Shown: positions 12,098-24,490 of the stretch, in pieces
How positions within the stretch are numbered: the first letter of the stretch is position 1
Layout: each line of letters starts with the position of its first letter
Assembly (NCBI GenBank): GCA_963921425.1
Contig: OY992833.1
Coordinates: forward strand, 932,501 to 996,500
Length of the DNA stretch: 64,000 nt
Source: Dryas octopetala
Lineage: Eukaryota > Streptophyta > Magnoliopsida > Rosales > Rosaceae
Direction of reading: 5' to 3'
The notes under the pieces: model-generated
What the model saw: only the letters and a program-made list of their open reading frames with translations
Told to the model about the DNA's origin: nothing
Database searches by the model: none
Program-made: the position numbers and the translations under genes

Positions 12098-12639
12098 GGA
12101 TAACTCGTGCCGGTGACATGTTCAAAGGGGAAATTAATTAAAGAGAGAGATGCGATAAACCAATTCTCATGGGTGAAAAAATAAATTTGAGAAATAGATA
12201 ATGGATCATTGGATGAAAGCCGAAACGATCTCAGTCATTTGAACCCGGAGATAAATTTTAGGATTTAAAAACCGTTTTGTTTTATTATATAGATGATTCT
12301 CTTTCCATAAAATAAAAAAATAAAAAGCCTAAAGGTTGTTATTATTTTGAGCATTATCTAAGAATTTTTTTTTTTTTTTTTCCTGGGGTGGAAATTAGGG
12401 CTAGGCTCGGCCCAAAAGTTTTACGAGTTACCCTAAAAGCTCGACCCAAAGGTCCACCGACCCGACCCATTTCCGCCACTGAGGGGAGACGGATAACGGG
12501 TGGGGTGGGTTCATCGTTCAAAATACACACAGAGATTGAACACGAGCGTCTGAGATCATCTTCCTCTTCCTTCCGTTCAATTTCTGGACTTCGCTTTCTT
12601 TTGGATGTGAATCCACAACAACAACAACGAAAATCTCAG
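12098..12639 (+). promoter_or_regulatory. Upstream region and non-coding first exon of the RING gene
   Basis: The 12520-12639 stretch is inferred to be a 5' UTR exon: it is TC- and CAA-rich (ACAACAACAACG) and ends AAATCTCAG at 12639 before a GTTATT donor. The acceptor TTAATGCAG at 13508-13516 then sits 3 bases before the start codon. A TATA-like TTATTATATAG lies near 12277-12290, but the transcription start is not determined. A long leader intron before the ATG is common in plant housekeeping genes. Confidence 0.45.
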
Positions 12640-13519
12640 GTTATTGTTTTATTTTATTTTATTATTTTTTTTTCTATGGTTTGCTTTCAAATCTCATAAA
12701 TTTTGAATTTAATCGGGTTTATTTCCTTATGATGCATTTGATTTTCTTATCCATTCCCATTCTGATTCTCTGTCATCTGATTTCTCTTTTATTTTTTAAT
12801 TTTTTAATTTTTTTTGTTAAATTAGGTATTATGTGTTTTATTGGGATTGTTTAATTCCTAATTCTTTTGTATGATTTTTTATTTTTGAGACTGATTGGTG
12901 ACTCATGTAAGCAATTCAAAAAAATTTTTAAGTTAAAGTTTATTTTTTCTATATAATTGTTTGTTACATTTTCCTTTATAATTTTAAATTTGCTGTTCAG
13001 ACCAAACAAAGAAATTAATTTTTCTGTTGTGCATTGATCCCTCTTTATTTTGTTTTGTTAAACATTGATCCTTTTTATGTTTCAAGGTGATTATAATTTG
13101 TAAGTTTAGTGTCATGAAATATATCTGCTAGTTATTTTGATATTCATTACCATGTCTTGTCAAATGATTATCTAGGAATGAATTATATGGTGTAATGCAT
13201 CATGCATCTTGCACATCAAATATCTTTATCATAAAGCTTGATACTTGATTGGTAACCCAGGATGATTTCTTTGATTGGGCACCACTGAAACTTGTCTCAC
13301 AATGAATCGAACGTCTTCCTTTTTTCTATTTTCACTATCTAGGAAATTTTATCTCTTGGAATCTCTTATTAAATACAAGAAAAACATTATTCATTCTACA
13401 TTTTGGGTTTGACACTCTTTAATGGGTTTGATATTATTTTTAGGGTGGATTCTAATATTGACTAAATGTGCTGGTGCTGATTCATTTAATTTATTACTAT
13501 TATCAAATTAATGCAGATT

Positions 13520-16500
13520 ATGGAGGACATGGACATCGATCAGGTAGTGGATGTACCTGACACACCTGATAGATTAGCTGCCAGACATGTTATTGGCAGG
13601 GAATCTGTTGCTAAAGTTTGTAATTCAGCATTAGCTTGTCACCTGAGTAATCCACACCTTGTGGATGAAAAATCTGTGAATGGGCTGAGGCTCAGGGGTA
13701 AATTTGTCAGTGAAAATGGGCAGAGTAGAAGAATAGTTTGTCATCCTCCAAGAAATGTTAGCAATCTCGAAGTTAAGAGTTGCAGCAACTCTAGTGTTCC
13801 TTCCTCAGGATCATCTTCCCAGAATGCTCACTTTAGGAGAGCAGCAGTGGGAAAAAGCTCCAGTTGTGAGGCCAAACATTCTACTGGAACTGAACATATG
13901 GACAAAGGAAAGTCTATGAGCATTAAAATTTCTCCTAAATCATCTGCTTGCCAAGAAAACACTAAATATTTTGATTTAACCAAACAGAATGGGCACACCC
14001 AATTATCCAAAATGGTTTTTCCACATGGTGAATTAGAAGATTTTGTTGCTGAAGGCACAAGAAAAGGGAGAACAGTGTCAGTTGGCAGTTCTATAGATTG
14101 CGTGCCAAATTATTTGGAGAGATCCAAAAATGCCATCAAGGGGAAGGAAAAGGTAGATGACAATAAGGGTCTTGGCAAAGGGGTTGACCTGTCCACTGAT
14201 CATCAACGTAGAACGGAGCAACAAAAGTCCATGCCTCTTCATTCTTCTACCTTGCCAAGAGTCAGTGGCCAAAAAAGGTTGGTGCGAAATGGCTGTATTT
14301 CCCCACATAATATAGCAACAAGGGCTAAACAATTGGCTGAACAGCCTAATAATAGTTCAAAGAATATTCAACAGAGTCATGCAAGAGATGTGGGATCCAA
14401 TGGTTCACCATATGTCATAGACATAAGTGAAGACAATAATAGTTTTGAAAGAGTGAAAGAGAAAGGGAAAGGGGTAATAGCTCATTCTTCTACACCAAAG
14501 GAGAATAATGCAAGATTTATTCATACATCTAACAGGTATTTTGTTCAAGATGCTCTTTAATTATGTCTTTTGTTAATGTGTGATTGATTATATTTTGTTT
14601 GATGGGTGTCATTCTGCTGTATTTAGTTTGGTTCCAACATTCAAGCATTGTCTTTTACTGTTTCGAAATGAGATCAATTTATACAAGCACTAATTTCGCG
14701 TCTTGTTTTACTATCACTTGCATAACTGTTCGTTGCTTGCATTCTTTCCCTTTTCTATGGTTCCTCTCTACAACTAGTATGTTTTTTCACCAGTTAATTT
14801 TGTGATTTATAATTTCTTTACCAAACATCATGTCTTGACATCTGGATTGGTTAAATCATAATACCTGTGTTTCTTCTGCTTGTGTCAGAGAGAGCATTCA
14901 ACTCTGTACTTGTAGTTTTTTTTTTTTTTTTTTTTTGGGTCGAAATTGGGGGTCTTATGTCCTTGTGTGTTCCTTTTTACAATCTATTTGGGAATGCTGA
15001 ACTTAACTTTTTCCCCCCTTCTCTTCTAAAGCTGAGAAAATAGTAGATACGGGTTGTGATAAGTAGGTACTGTAGTGCTATGGCTTGGTTGTATAATATC
15101 ACTCATGTTTGAAATTTGGTAATAACTTTCTTCATGGATTTTACCTTTTTTATGACTTTTTAAATTTTTTTCAAGTGCCTGATGTGAAACCCTATGAGAT
15201 TAGCCTTTTCTTCCTTTAATGTTTTGGACTTTGTTCTCAAAAACAACAGAAATTCTTAACAAAAAAAATAAAAAATTTGTCTCCATATGACTGTTGAGAA
15301 TTTTTATTTGTTTTATTATTTCTTGACTGTTGTTGCCAACAGTGTGTATTGATGATAAGCTTTGTATGTTGTCCCTTCTAATTACCAATATCTTGAGATC
15401 TTATGACATAATATGTTTTTGCAGCAGTCTTGTGAATGATAATAAAGAAGCTAATGGAACCGGTAATGTCAGTAGGGATATATCTGGATGCTCTGAAGGA
15501 CTAGGTGGTTGGAGATCTACACGTAATCGTTCAAAGAAAATGGACCATTTCTCTTCTGATTCAACTGAGAATCTTCCCAGCAGGATTAATGGTGTTGGAA
15601 CCTTTGCCAATCAACATGAATATAAAGTAGAGAGGAGGGATACTAGGAGTGAAGAATATCAAAGGACTGAAGATGATTTTGTAGAAGATCTAAATGCAAC
15701 TCTAACAGCTTCAGGACTTGTGTCCGACCTAGACCGGATAGCTGGACCTCAGCATGCAGCTAAGACCGTTATTAAAAGGCAGAGGAAACGGGGATTAAGT
15801 TTGAGAAATCATGGCGAATGCTCTACATCAGTATCTGGTAACTCAGATATTGTTTTTCTTGGTTCATCTGAGGCATCTGAAAATTTGAAATCATCCAGGA
15901 TCCAGAGACGTCAATTTCAGGGAATGTTGGGTCCAGTTATTGAAGTTGATGAGTTGTCACCTGCTGCAGGTCACTCTGCCCCCCATGGTATTGATTCCAT
16001 GAATGATGATTCAGATGCTAGGGCAAGACAACTCGAAGCGGATGAGATATTGGCTCGTGAACTCCAGGAACAATTATATCATGAGGCACCTATCATTGGA
16101 GGTGGTGAGGTCAGTGCTTTTTAGTGGACTTTGCTGTGAACATTTTGATGCTTTTCTTTTTCGAAATGTTTGATATCTGTCCATGTTGTAGCAGGTTGAT
16201 GAACATCTAGCTTGGGCACTGCAGCAAGAGGAGAATTCTTTAAATACTTCTACTAGTGGAAGTCGCAATATATCACATCGGGTGAGTGAACCTCTTTATT
16301 TGAAAATAAAAATTCAATTTATGGCGACTGTCAAATGATTATTTAGAAATATTTTGATACATGTGGTCATAGAATATTAGATATCACACTCACACATTAA
16401 TGAATCATTATCCTGCTGTGCCAGTCTGCCAGCCAGCTCTGGTCTCTATTCTTAGAAACTGAAAGAAAAAAAAGTATTTGTCAACCCAGTCTGTCAAGTT

Positions 16501-18763
16501 CTATTTAGTATTTTTCATATCAATTTGCTTGACAATGTAATGTCTTGCACGTGATACACCATTGAGTTGTGGCAACTCACAGTTAGGACTAATGTTTTAC
16601 TCAATAAGGCAACAGTTGAATTTGTTAATTCTATTATAGGGTTTTATACTCCTTCAAAGACTAATATTTCTCTCTAACCAATCATGCATAAAATTAATAT
16701 CTTCGAGCTGGTGAATTAGATTTTTTAACAAATTTGCCAGTCTAGCACTATAGCGAGTTCCAAAATGAATTCGGTACAACCTAGCAAAGCTAAATAAAGA
16801 GAAACTAAGCCTGGGGTGATATTCCCTATAATTGAATATTTGGGATTGCACCAATCTTAGTCGTTCATGTATTTGTCCATGCAGGACCCATGTAGGCCCA
16901 CACAAAGAAGAGCTAAGATTTTTACATTATAGGAAGTGTAAGCCTTTTAGTTGCGTTGGTGATATTAAAACTGAATCCTCAAAACAAATTGCTAAGGACT
17001 ACCGTTGACTAAGACTGAAAACTTAACAGTAGATATATAGAATTGAATCCACAACCTCTGATTTTAACTTAACCATCAACAAAAAAAATTGCAAAGGACT
17101 ACCATTGACTAAGACTGAAAACTTAACAGTAGATATAGAATTGAATCCACAACCTCTGATTTTCACTGAACCTCATTTTACTCTGGATATACAGTAAGTG
17201 GTAAAGTTGACATGGTCTTAAGCCTTATCAATATCTAATTTGCAAATAGTACCATTCTTCCTTGACTGAAGTTTTGAATTAAAGCACTCATTAACCAGAA
17301 GAATATAATTAAGAACCTGTCTCCCTCCACATATGCAATCTACTTCTCTGAGGCAAAGTTACTGAACACTCTTCAAGTGATGTGCCAACACCTTTTCCAA
17401 TAAGCTGATGAGTTTAAAGTCTTTCAAATCGTACGCTCTCTCTCTCCCCCTCCCCGGGTTTCATAGTGTAAAACCCCCATCTTTGTGTGTTTCTCTGGAA
17501 ACCTTAGTTTGAAAACCAACTCTTTATGGAGATTGTGCAAGATGTTAGGTGTTAGGTCTGTTTAAGATACAAGTGTCACGATGCCATATATGGAGATCCT
17601 CATGAATAAAGAAAACCAAATGCTTTGTTATTCTGCAGTGATGCATATCATCCTTAAGTTTAGTTTTTCTATTTTCTCAATCATGCTAGCATTCTGATAT
17701 TTGGTGTATGGATGATTGGAAGATAAAAGAAACATAAAAGGAAGATGTAATTTTGAGACTAAATTTCATTAAAAAAACATTTCTGATGATGGGCAAATGG
17801 ACATTTATTTCTCTATGTAATGACTATGAGTTTTATGCTGTTTGATAGCAGTGTTTCGTATCCTTAATTTTTTCTTTTTGTATGTTATGTAGGGAGGCTC
17901 GACGATCTTGCATCAACATAGACAACCCCGACCAGAGTCTTTTCAAAACCCTTCGACTAGGAGAGGAACCCAGGCTCGACTTCCTACCTCTTCTAGAATG
18001 GCACAGTTAAGGAGTCGCTTTCGCAGCCAGTCTCCCAGAGTATCAACTAGAGGAAGAAATCTGCGATTTCCTTTGGGCATGGATCTAGACATGGTACCTG
18101 TTTTATCCCTTCTATTTTATAGGGTCTGTTCGATAACGTTTTTGTTTTTTATTTTTGGTTTTTTTAATTAAAGAAAGAAAGGAGAGAGGAAGATAAGAAA
18201 GAAGGGAGATGAAAGAATTAAGGGAGAGTAAAACAATAATACATAGAATGTTTTAAAATAAAAACTAAATAAAAGTTTAATGCTTTTTAGTTTTATCTAT
18301 TCCTCCTCACTTGTTCACTTCTCTCATCTATCTCCTCTTTTTCTTTTTAATTTAAAACAAAAAACAAAAATGTTATTAAATGGATCCGTATTTTCTGCTT
18401 CTTACTTGCTGTGATTGGATGATACAAATAACCCTTTAAGAGATATATAAGTTGTCCCCTAGTTTGGGGTGAGGAGATTTATCTTGATTGTTTTTCAAGG
18501 CATTTTTTCTTTTGGATTTTCTGGGAAATAATGTTGCCCTCAATGCGGCCCCCAGTATGAACTTTTAGGTTGCGTCAAATAGTCTCCTTTGCTAGCTCAA
18601 ACTGTAATGGAAAAATTTTATACGGGTCATATGATGACATTTCACTCTAGAAAATTGTCACATAACGAACAGGTATCATGCATGCAAATTATTTCTTGTT
18701 TGTAGCTTCAATCACCTTCCTTTTCTTTCTCTTCTTTGCATGCCACCATCACACCCACCCGCC

Positions 18764-18847
<84 letters not shown>

Positions 18848-20793
18848 CAACCACCATCACATTCACACACACCCACCTCCCTTCTCACCACCACAATCAA
18901 GTCATATTTTGCATTGCTATTGAAGTTAAAGCACTATATTAATGGGCTTCCTGCCAATAAATTTGAGAAATTAGAATGAGAAGGATATCAATAAACAGAT
19001 GAGGAAGGGAAAGCACTGCATCATCAAGCTATCTGTTGGAGATATGTGTCTTTTAGCTCTATTATTAATTTTTTTTGCTGTTTCACCTGCAAGAGTATTT
19101 TGGTCTGTCATGTACATATTTCTAATATAAATAGATGTGCTTGGTCTCATTTCAAAACAAGCAATGTACATCAATATTATGTTCTTCTCTATCAATAAAC
19201 AGATGAGGAAGCATGGCATCATATTGAAAAATGCCCACATCCATATTTAATAATGAAATGTGCACAAATCTGGACATTTTATCACAAGATTATTGAAATA
19301 GAGCTCTATATGTCAGCATGTTTTTATGACAGCAGCCACAAAATTGACCAGTTAGGTTTCTGATTTTAGTGAAAAAAAAAAATGGAAAACATATTGGTTT
19401 TAGACCTAAGTAGCAAAAGCTTGGGTGATGTGGTGAGAGGGGGGTGGGAGTGGGTGGTGGAGGAGAGACAAGAGATGGGAGGTATGTGAAGCTCAAGGAG
19501 TAATTTTGTAATTCCATTAGTAATTTACACGTGTTAGACCCATTAGTTACATGGTAATTCTTTGGCACATGTCAGTCACATGATAACGAAACTGGTCTAT
19601 CTCTTATTTATGGTCTGATCTAACGAAACTGGCACACAATCTAAGGACAGTATTGGAACCTTTGAGTGTCGTTCTGTGTTTGGGGCAGTATATGATTGGA
19701 CTTTGCACGATGTTGTTCTATTTTTGGTGCATGTTCATATTTAACTACACTTATTGTTTTTTAATAACTATCAATGTAGCATATTAACTATATGTTTTGT
19801 TCCATCTATTTACATGAAAATAAGTTAAGTAAAGCATATAGTTGACCATTGTTGTATTATTCATAATAAACCTTAAAATTATAATTTTACATCGAAGGAT
19901 ATTTTTATTTCTTCCATAGTCACTTTTAGTATTATGTCTTTTTTGGATAAGAAATATTTTTGGTTTTTTTATTCGAGTGATTTACATGCTTACAAGATTT
20001 CATATACCTTATGTTTTGTGTCTTTGTAAAGAACTCACTTATTTGAATAAATGGCTTGAATGAAGACAAACTTATTGACACAGGTGAGGAAAAGGAAGAG
20101 GGGATTTTTTTTGGGACCACATGTTATCTGGGCTTATTTGAAATTAAATTGTTTTCTAAGATTGCTAATTCAATTCTTAGCTGTGACATCAAACATGGGT
20201 TAAGGGGTACTAATTTAATGGTCTAGACATCAAACATGGGTGAAGGACTACTAATTTAATGGTCTAATCTCATCCTTGTCCTGTCTCCTACACAAGGATT
20301 AAAGTTCAAGAAAGGCATTAGCATTTATCCTAAAGTTTGTGGGGGACAATACGATATTTCCTCTAAATATTTTGTGCAATAGTTATATTGTAAGAACTAT
20401 GAATTATAGTTTAATGTCAAGATATAGTCGAATGTTTAATCACAGATCAACGCTCTGTCAAGTTACAGTTAAATTTTAGTTTTGTTTGTTTTTTTGTTAT
20501 AGACTCAGATTTCTGCTTTGTGATGCAGAGAATTAATATATTAGAAGCTTTAGAGGCTGCAGTTGAGGACCTTAGTGATGTGGGACTGGATAACCCCATG
20601 CTTCGAGTTCAGAGGGATTTCAATGAGTAAGATTTTAGCCTATTTATCAATTTATGTCTTGCTTATTCTTATCCGATTCTGTTTCAAGTAAGAGGAAAAA
20701 AAAATTCTACTTTTTTAATCCACTGGCTTCATACAGACATTAAGAGATTTGGCATGATTAATCATTTTGTGACTTTGGATGTACACTTGAAGC

Positions 20794-20825
<32 letters not shown>

Positions 20826-21394
20826 TCTCAGTTCCAGTTTCAGTTACCTTGTGCCTCCTTTTCATTTTCTTGCAGCGATGATTATGAGATGTTATTGGCA
20901 CTTGATGAGAACAATCATCAACATGCTGGTGCAACAGCTCATCAAATTAATGCTTTGCCACAATCTACAGTGCAAGTAGGTGGAATAGAAGTTGTGCAAA
21001 TATTGAAAAATGAACATATTTACTTTTTTGCTTCTTGTGGTGGGTTATGCACCCAATTATCTGATATTGCAGATTACTTGATATAAAGTATTGTTTGCGG
21101 TTTCTTTGTCTCACAGACTGATACCTCAGAAGAAGCTTGTGCAATTTGTCTTGAAACTCCAACCATTGGAGAAACAGTTCGCCATCTTCCCTGCTTGCAC
21201 AGATTTCACAAAGAGGTATGGACTCCTATTCTTGTTTAGTTAGCTTTTATCTTGCAAATCAAGTCATCAAATATTTGGTTCCTCCCTCTCCCTTTCCCTC
21301 TGCCAATCCCTTTTTCCCATTTCATTCTCAGTGTATCGATCCATGGCTCAGCAGAAGAACTTCATGCCCAGTTTGCAAGTGTTCCGTCACTTAG
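13520..21394 (+). CDS. RING-H2 E3 ubiquitin-protein ligase, 782 aa, 8 coding exons
   Basis: Coding exons are 13520-14535, 15425-16109, 16195-16281, 17893-18093, 20529-20626, 20876-20975, 21117-21215 and 21332-21394. All have GT-AG borders and the total (2349 nt) is in frame. The start [18 protein letters not shown] is chosen because the ATG nine bases upstream lies in the intron acceptor. The C-terminus holds a canonical RING-H2 finger with ligands C737, C740, C755, H757, H760, C763, C774 and C777, and Pro-Val between the last two cysteines; the protein stops 5 residues later. Around residues 539-560 is an acidic helix ([20 protein letters not shown]) seen in some plant RING proteins. The first 500 residues are Ser/Lys/Asn-rich and probably disordered, with VIDISEDN- and [13 protein letters not shown] acidic patches that resemble SUMO-interacting motifs (inference). 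RING-H2 proteins recruit E2-ubiquitin; the substrate is unknown. Two exons have tandem acceptors. Confidence 0.92.
14917..14937 (+). repeat. Poly-T tract in RING-gene intron
   Basis: A homopolymer T run lies in the first coding intron (14536-15424). The rest of that intron shows no recognisable element. Confidence 0.8.
15421..15427 (+). promoter_or_regulatory. Tandem NAGNAG splice acceptor, RING gene exon 2
   Basis: The acceptor reads GCAGCAG. Splicing after the first AG (exon from 15425) or the second (from 15428) keeps the frame and differs by one Ser codon. Plant spliceosomes often use both sites of such tandems. Confidence 0.7.
16188..16194 (+). promoter_or_regulatory. Tandem NAGNAG splice acceptor, RING gene exon 3
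   Basis: The acceptor reads GTAGCAG. Use of the first AG adds one Gln codon before VDEHLAW; use of the second does not. Both preserve the frame. Confidence 0.7.
16989..17174. repeat. 100-bp-period tandem duplication in RING-gene intron
   Basis: A block containing GACTAAGACTGAAAACTTAA and AATTGAATCCACAACCTCTG is present twice, offset by exactly 100 bases (for example GGACTACC at 16996 and 17096), with only a few differences. It lies in the 16282-17892 intron. Confidence 0.9.
18121..18388. mobile_element. hAT-like MITE in RING-gene intron
   Basis: The left end AGGGTCTGTTCGATAACG and the inverted right end CGGATCCATTTAATAACA pair imperfectly, and both continue into TTTTTGTTTTTT. The flanks are TATTTTAT (18113-18120) and TATTTTCT (18389-18396), an 8-bp duplication with one mismatch. 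There is no coding. It begins only 27 bases after the exon 4 donor. Confidence 0.65.
18768..18843. repeat. (CT)38 microsatellite in RING-gene intron
   Basis: About 76 bases of uninterrupted CT. Open frames across it in several phases are artefacts of the repeat. Confidence 0.98.
20185..20266. repeat. 41-bp tandem duplication in RING-gene intron
   Basis: GACATCAAACATGGGT through TTTAATGGTCTA occurs twice head to tail (20185-20225 and 20226-20266) with three differences. A short block ATCAATAAACAGATGAGGAA is also repeated at about 18988 and 19191 in the same intron. Confidence 0.9.
20794..20821. repeat. (TA)n microsatellite
   Basis: A run of about 13 TA units in the short intron before RING-gene exon 6. 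Confidence 0.95.
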
Positions 21395-22588
21395 TTTGCA
21401 CTGTGATTCAGTGCTCAGGCCATCTTTTGTGACAACATACTATCTTAATACTGCAAGCAGTGTCGTTTTGGGATCAAGGTAATCATTAGTCTATTTTGTG
21501 TTTTCCTCCCGAAGGATGTCATTGTAGCAGAAATTAAGAATTTGTTGAAGTGGTAGACTATGTGGACTTCTGTGCATAATTGGATTTTCAAATACAAGAG
21601 ATCAAGTTTACCTGTCTATCTTGAGTTTTTCTTTTTTTGGACTTGTTTAATCAGTTTTTCTGGTCCTTTTTTCCAGGCCTGATTATTAGGCCAGTTTTTT
21701 ATTTTGACATCAATGCGGTTAGCAGCCGGAAGCCCTGGCATAAATTCAGATGGATATGAGTGCCTCGTTAGTGGACAGATACGCACTTGGGTGGTGGTTC
21801 TTGGGATGTGCTGATGATTTGCATAGGGGAAGGTAGTATGTTACTATGTGGATCTATGCATACACATGATGTTGTCATGTGAAATTGTCAATTGCATTGA
21901 TGGTCTTCTTGGGGTACAGTAGACCATCTACATAGTCTCCAATATCAACATTGATCTCCATATTTTATGGCTGCCACTAAATTGGTATGTTTGTGCAAGA
22001 AATCAATGCTGCAATGCGTTTGATTTACCAATGCTATATGTATTGGGTTGAGTGCTGATGCTCTGCAGCTTGTTAAAATGCATTAACTTTGCATCAAGGG
22101 TAGTGTGTGCAAGCCATGCATGCTTACATGGGTATGTATTTACCTGGGTTGAGTCCGCCCCACCTATATCCAACTGCGTGGATTTCACTCAGACAATCAT
22201 CACATATTCACATGTTGATAAATTAGGTTTCTTTTCTCTTCATTGGCCCAAAAAAAACAGGTTTCTTTTCTCTTCATCATTTGGATAATTTGTCATGGTC
22301 AATATCAATTTGAACAGGCGAGCCTAGGCAAAGATGTTTGCAGCATATAGTTAAATTATTTTTCTCTCTGACTAACTTTTTTACTAAACATAGTTAAAAT
22401 GTATATACATTTTAAAGATTAAAATATATATACATTTTAAAGATTAAAATAGTAAATTAGAAAAAGATAATTTAATTTCTGTGAATAGGAGATTAGTATA
22501 TATATTGGAGGTCAAATTATTATTGAAGCGCTTGTAGTTTAGGTTATTTTTTATTTTGGTTTCTGTAGGTTTAATTTCGTTAATTGTA
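21395..22588 (+). other. RING gene 3' UTR and downstream intergenic DNA
   Basis: The first several hundred bases are presumably 3' UTR; no single polyadenylation site could be chosen. At 22385-22450 the unit TATATACATTTTAAAGATTA is repeated. The rest is AT-rich and holds no recognisable gene. Confidence 0.45.
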
Positions 22589-22599
22589 TATCTATAGTT

Positions 22600-23217
22600 T
22601 TTTTTTTTTTTTTTTTTTTTTATGAAATAAGATTTCATTGATGCTAAAACATTACAGCCCAGCAAAACTAGCTAAGCAATAAGCAAACAAATACAATCAC
22701 AAGGAAAATAGACACAATGACATTACTCAGCACACTGAGCAAAACTCCTAGCATCAACAAAATGGTGCCCGTTAAGGGCTAGACCAGCAGGCAACCGTTG
22801 AAAACGAAACACAAACATTGTGTACCTGACTCCAAAAAGTTGAAGCAAACCCGTGGCAAATAGCCAAAACGTCAATCTGTTATGGGAAGGAGATACCAGA
22901 AAAGGGAAAGGGTCATATCCGCCAAGACCTTCCCCCACACTATTCCGCAAAAGAGCTCCAACACCACCCCCACAACATAAACACCTGGGATGAGCTGGGA
23001 CTAAACAGCACACGGCAAAAACGGCATCGCACACGACAAGGGGGACACCACCTCGCAATGAGGAAAACAATACTTAACAAAACACACAGAAAAACGGAAA
23101 AACAAAGAAAACAGATGGGAGAGGCAGGGGAGAGGAGAGGACCAGTGAGAAGGGCCAGCGCCCCCTCCCCTTGGAGCGCTCAACGCCGCCGGGAGGGTTA
23201 TTGTTATGTTTTATGCC
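22600..23217 (-). mobile_element. LINE 3' fragment with poly-A tail and target duplication
   Basis: On the - strand the insert ends GAAATCTTATTTCATA followed by an A tract (plus-strand T run, about 22598-22620), the usual 3' end of plant L1 LINEs. Both sides carry TATCTATAGTT (22589-22599 and 23218-23228), an 11-bp duplication. About 600 bp remain, so it is 5'-truncated. Its GC content is clearly higher than the flanks. The short frame at 22723-23070 is probably residual 3' sequence and I could not assign a domain to it. Confidence 0.8.
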
Positions 23218-23228
23218 TATCTATAGTT

Positions 23229-23879
23229 AATTAACAGTAGTAATTACGGTTGAATTAGAATTTTGTCTACTGAATTCAAGGAATGTGGTATGCACATATA
23301 GGGTAATACAAAAAAAATTCAAGTAGCTCTATGTGTGGGCATTCTGTCAAATACTTTGTTTGTAATCACATCTCAATTACAATCGTTAATTAACTCTAGG
23401 GTAATTTAATTAAATAGCCCCATTTAATCAAACTCAAGCTTTTTTGACCCCCTAGCCCAAAAACTTACTTTAGTAGCGCTTTTGTATTTTATGTGACCAA
23501 AATACCTCTCTAAATATATATACTTTATAGACTGGGAATTTCACCAATAAACCAGAAAGTTCACATCTCTCTCTCCCTCGTGATGGCTCTTTGAAGAACA
23601 AAAACCAGATCTATAGCTTTGCTCAAAAACAAAACAAAAGCTATTATAGCTCTGCCCAAAAGAAATTAAAAGAAAAAGAATAGATCTTGTTTGCCCAAAA
23701 ATTAAATTTCTTATAACTCTTTGATGAACAAAAACCAGATTTATAGCTTTGTCCAAAATCCATCGCCAGCATATCTGGTCTTTGATGAACAAAAATCGAA
23801 TCTATTCTTTTTCTTTTAACTTGTTGGGTGTTATCTATATGTTCTAGATCTGATCTCTTTCTCAATTTTGTCCATGGTG
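23229..23879. other. Intergenic DNA with a degenerate short repeat
   Basis: Three copies of a unit like TTTGATGAACAAAAACCAGA followed by TATAGCTTTG lie at about 23587, 23719 and 23781. No gene is evident. Confidence 0.5.
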
Positions 23880-24490
23880 TTACACCCTGAACACTGGGTA
23901 TGCAACAAATGCATCCACCTTGAATATCTCAAGGGATTAATGTCACTGATCAAGCATTAATCCCCCAAGACACCCGGATTGAGCATTTTGGATTAAATGG
24001 ACCGGTTAGATTAGAAATAATAAATAAATAGCGGAAACATGTGAAATAAATACAAAACTTCTTTATAAAACCAACCTTTAAGGTTACGGTAGTTCATTGC
24101 AACCTTAAAAAATTAAATGAATTCAAAATACATAGAAAGCATAGAATAAATGTTTCAAAATTATGCACACGTATAACCAAAGTATATAACTCAAAATCAT
24201 CTCCAAACAATAAAGGTAAAATCATTAAAGACATACTCGAAACGGGAAAACAATCAAATGACATCATCAAATAAATCCAGATAGTTGACAAGTCTTAAGA
24301 TGCTGCTTTGCTCGACCCTCGTCCAAATTCGTCTATTTACCATGCTCGTACCTATAAAATATCCAATAAACAAGGAACACAAAAACAATGTAGAGGGTAA
24401 GCATCTTATACGATCATAACTTCTCTCAGGGGATCCTGCTAAGTTTGAAAACCACAAAACCATTTCCAATGAAAAACATAGTGAAAATCT
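23880..24490 (-). mobile_element. LTR-derived fragment
   Basis: On the - strand the sequence ends GGGTGTAACA, a plausible LTR terminus. At its other end (24400-24470) it carries TTCAAACTTAGCAGGATCCC and CGTATAAGATGCTTACCC, matching the block at 4466-4540. No internal coding or second terminus was found, so it is a partial LTR-like relic. Confidence 0.45.

Noticed and set aside
13511..13519. ATG at 13511 as start of the RING protein
   Set aside because: It is part of the intron acceptor TTAATGCAG; the first ATG in the spliced mRNA near there is at 13520.
18678..18979. Several open frames across the CT run
   Set aside because: All are Leu-Ser or Arg-Glu translations of the microsatellite.
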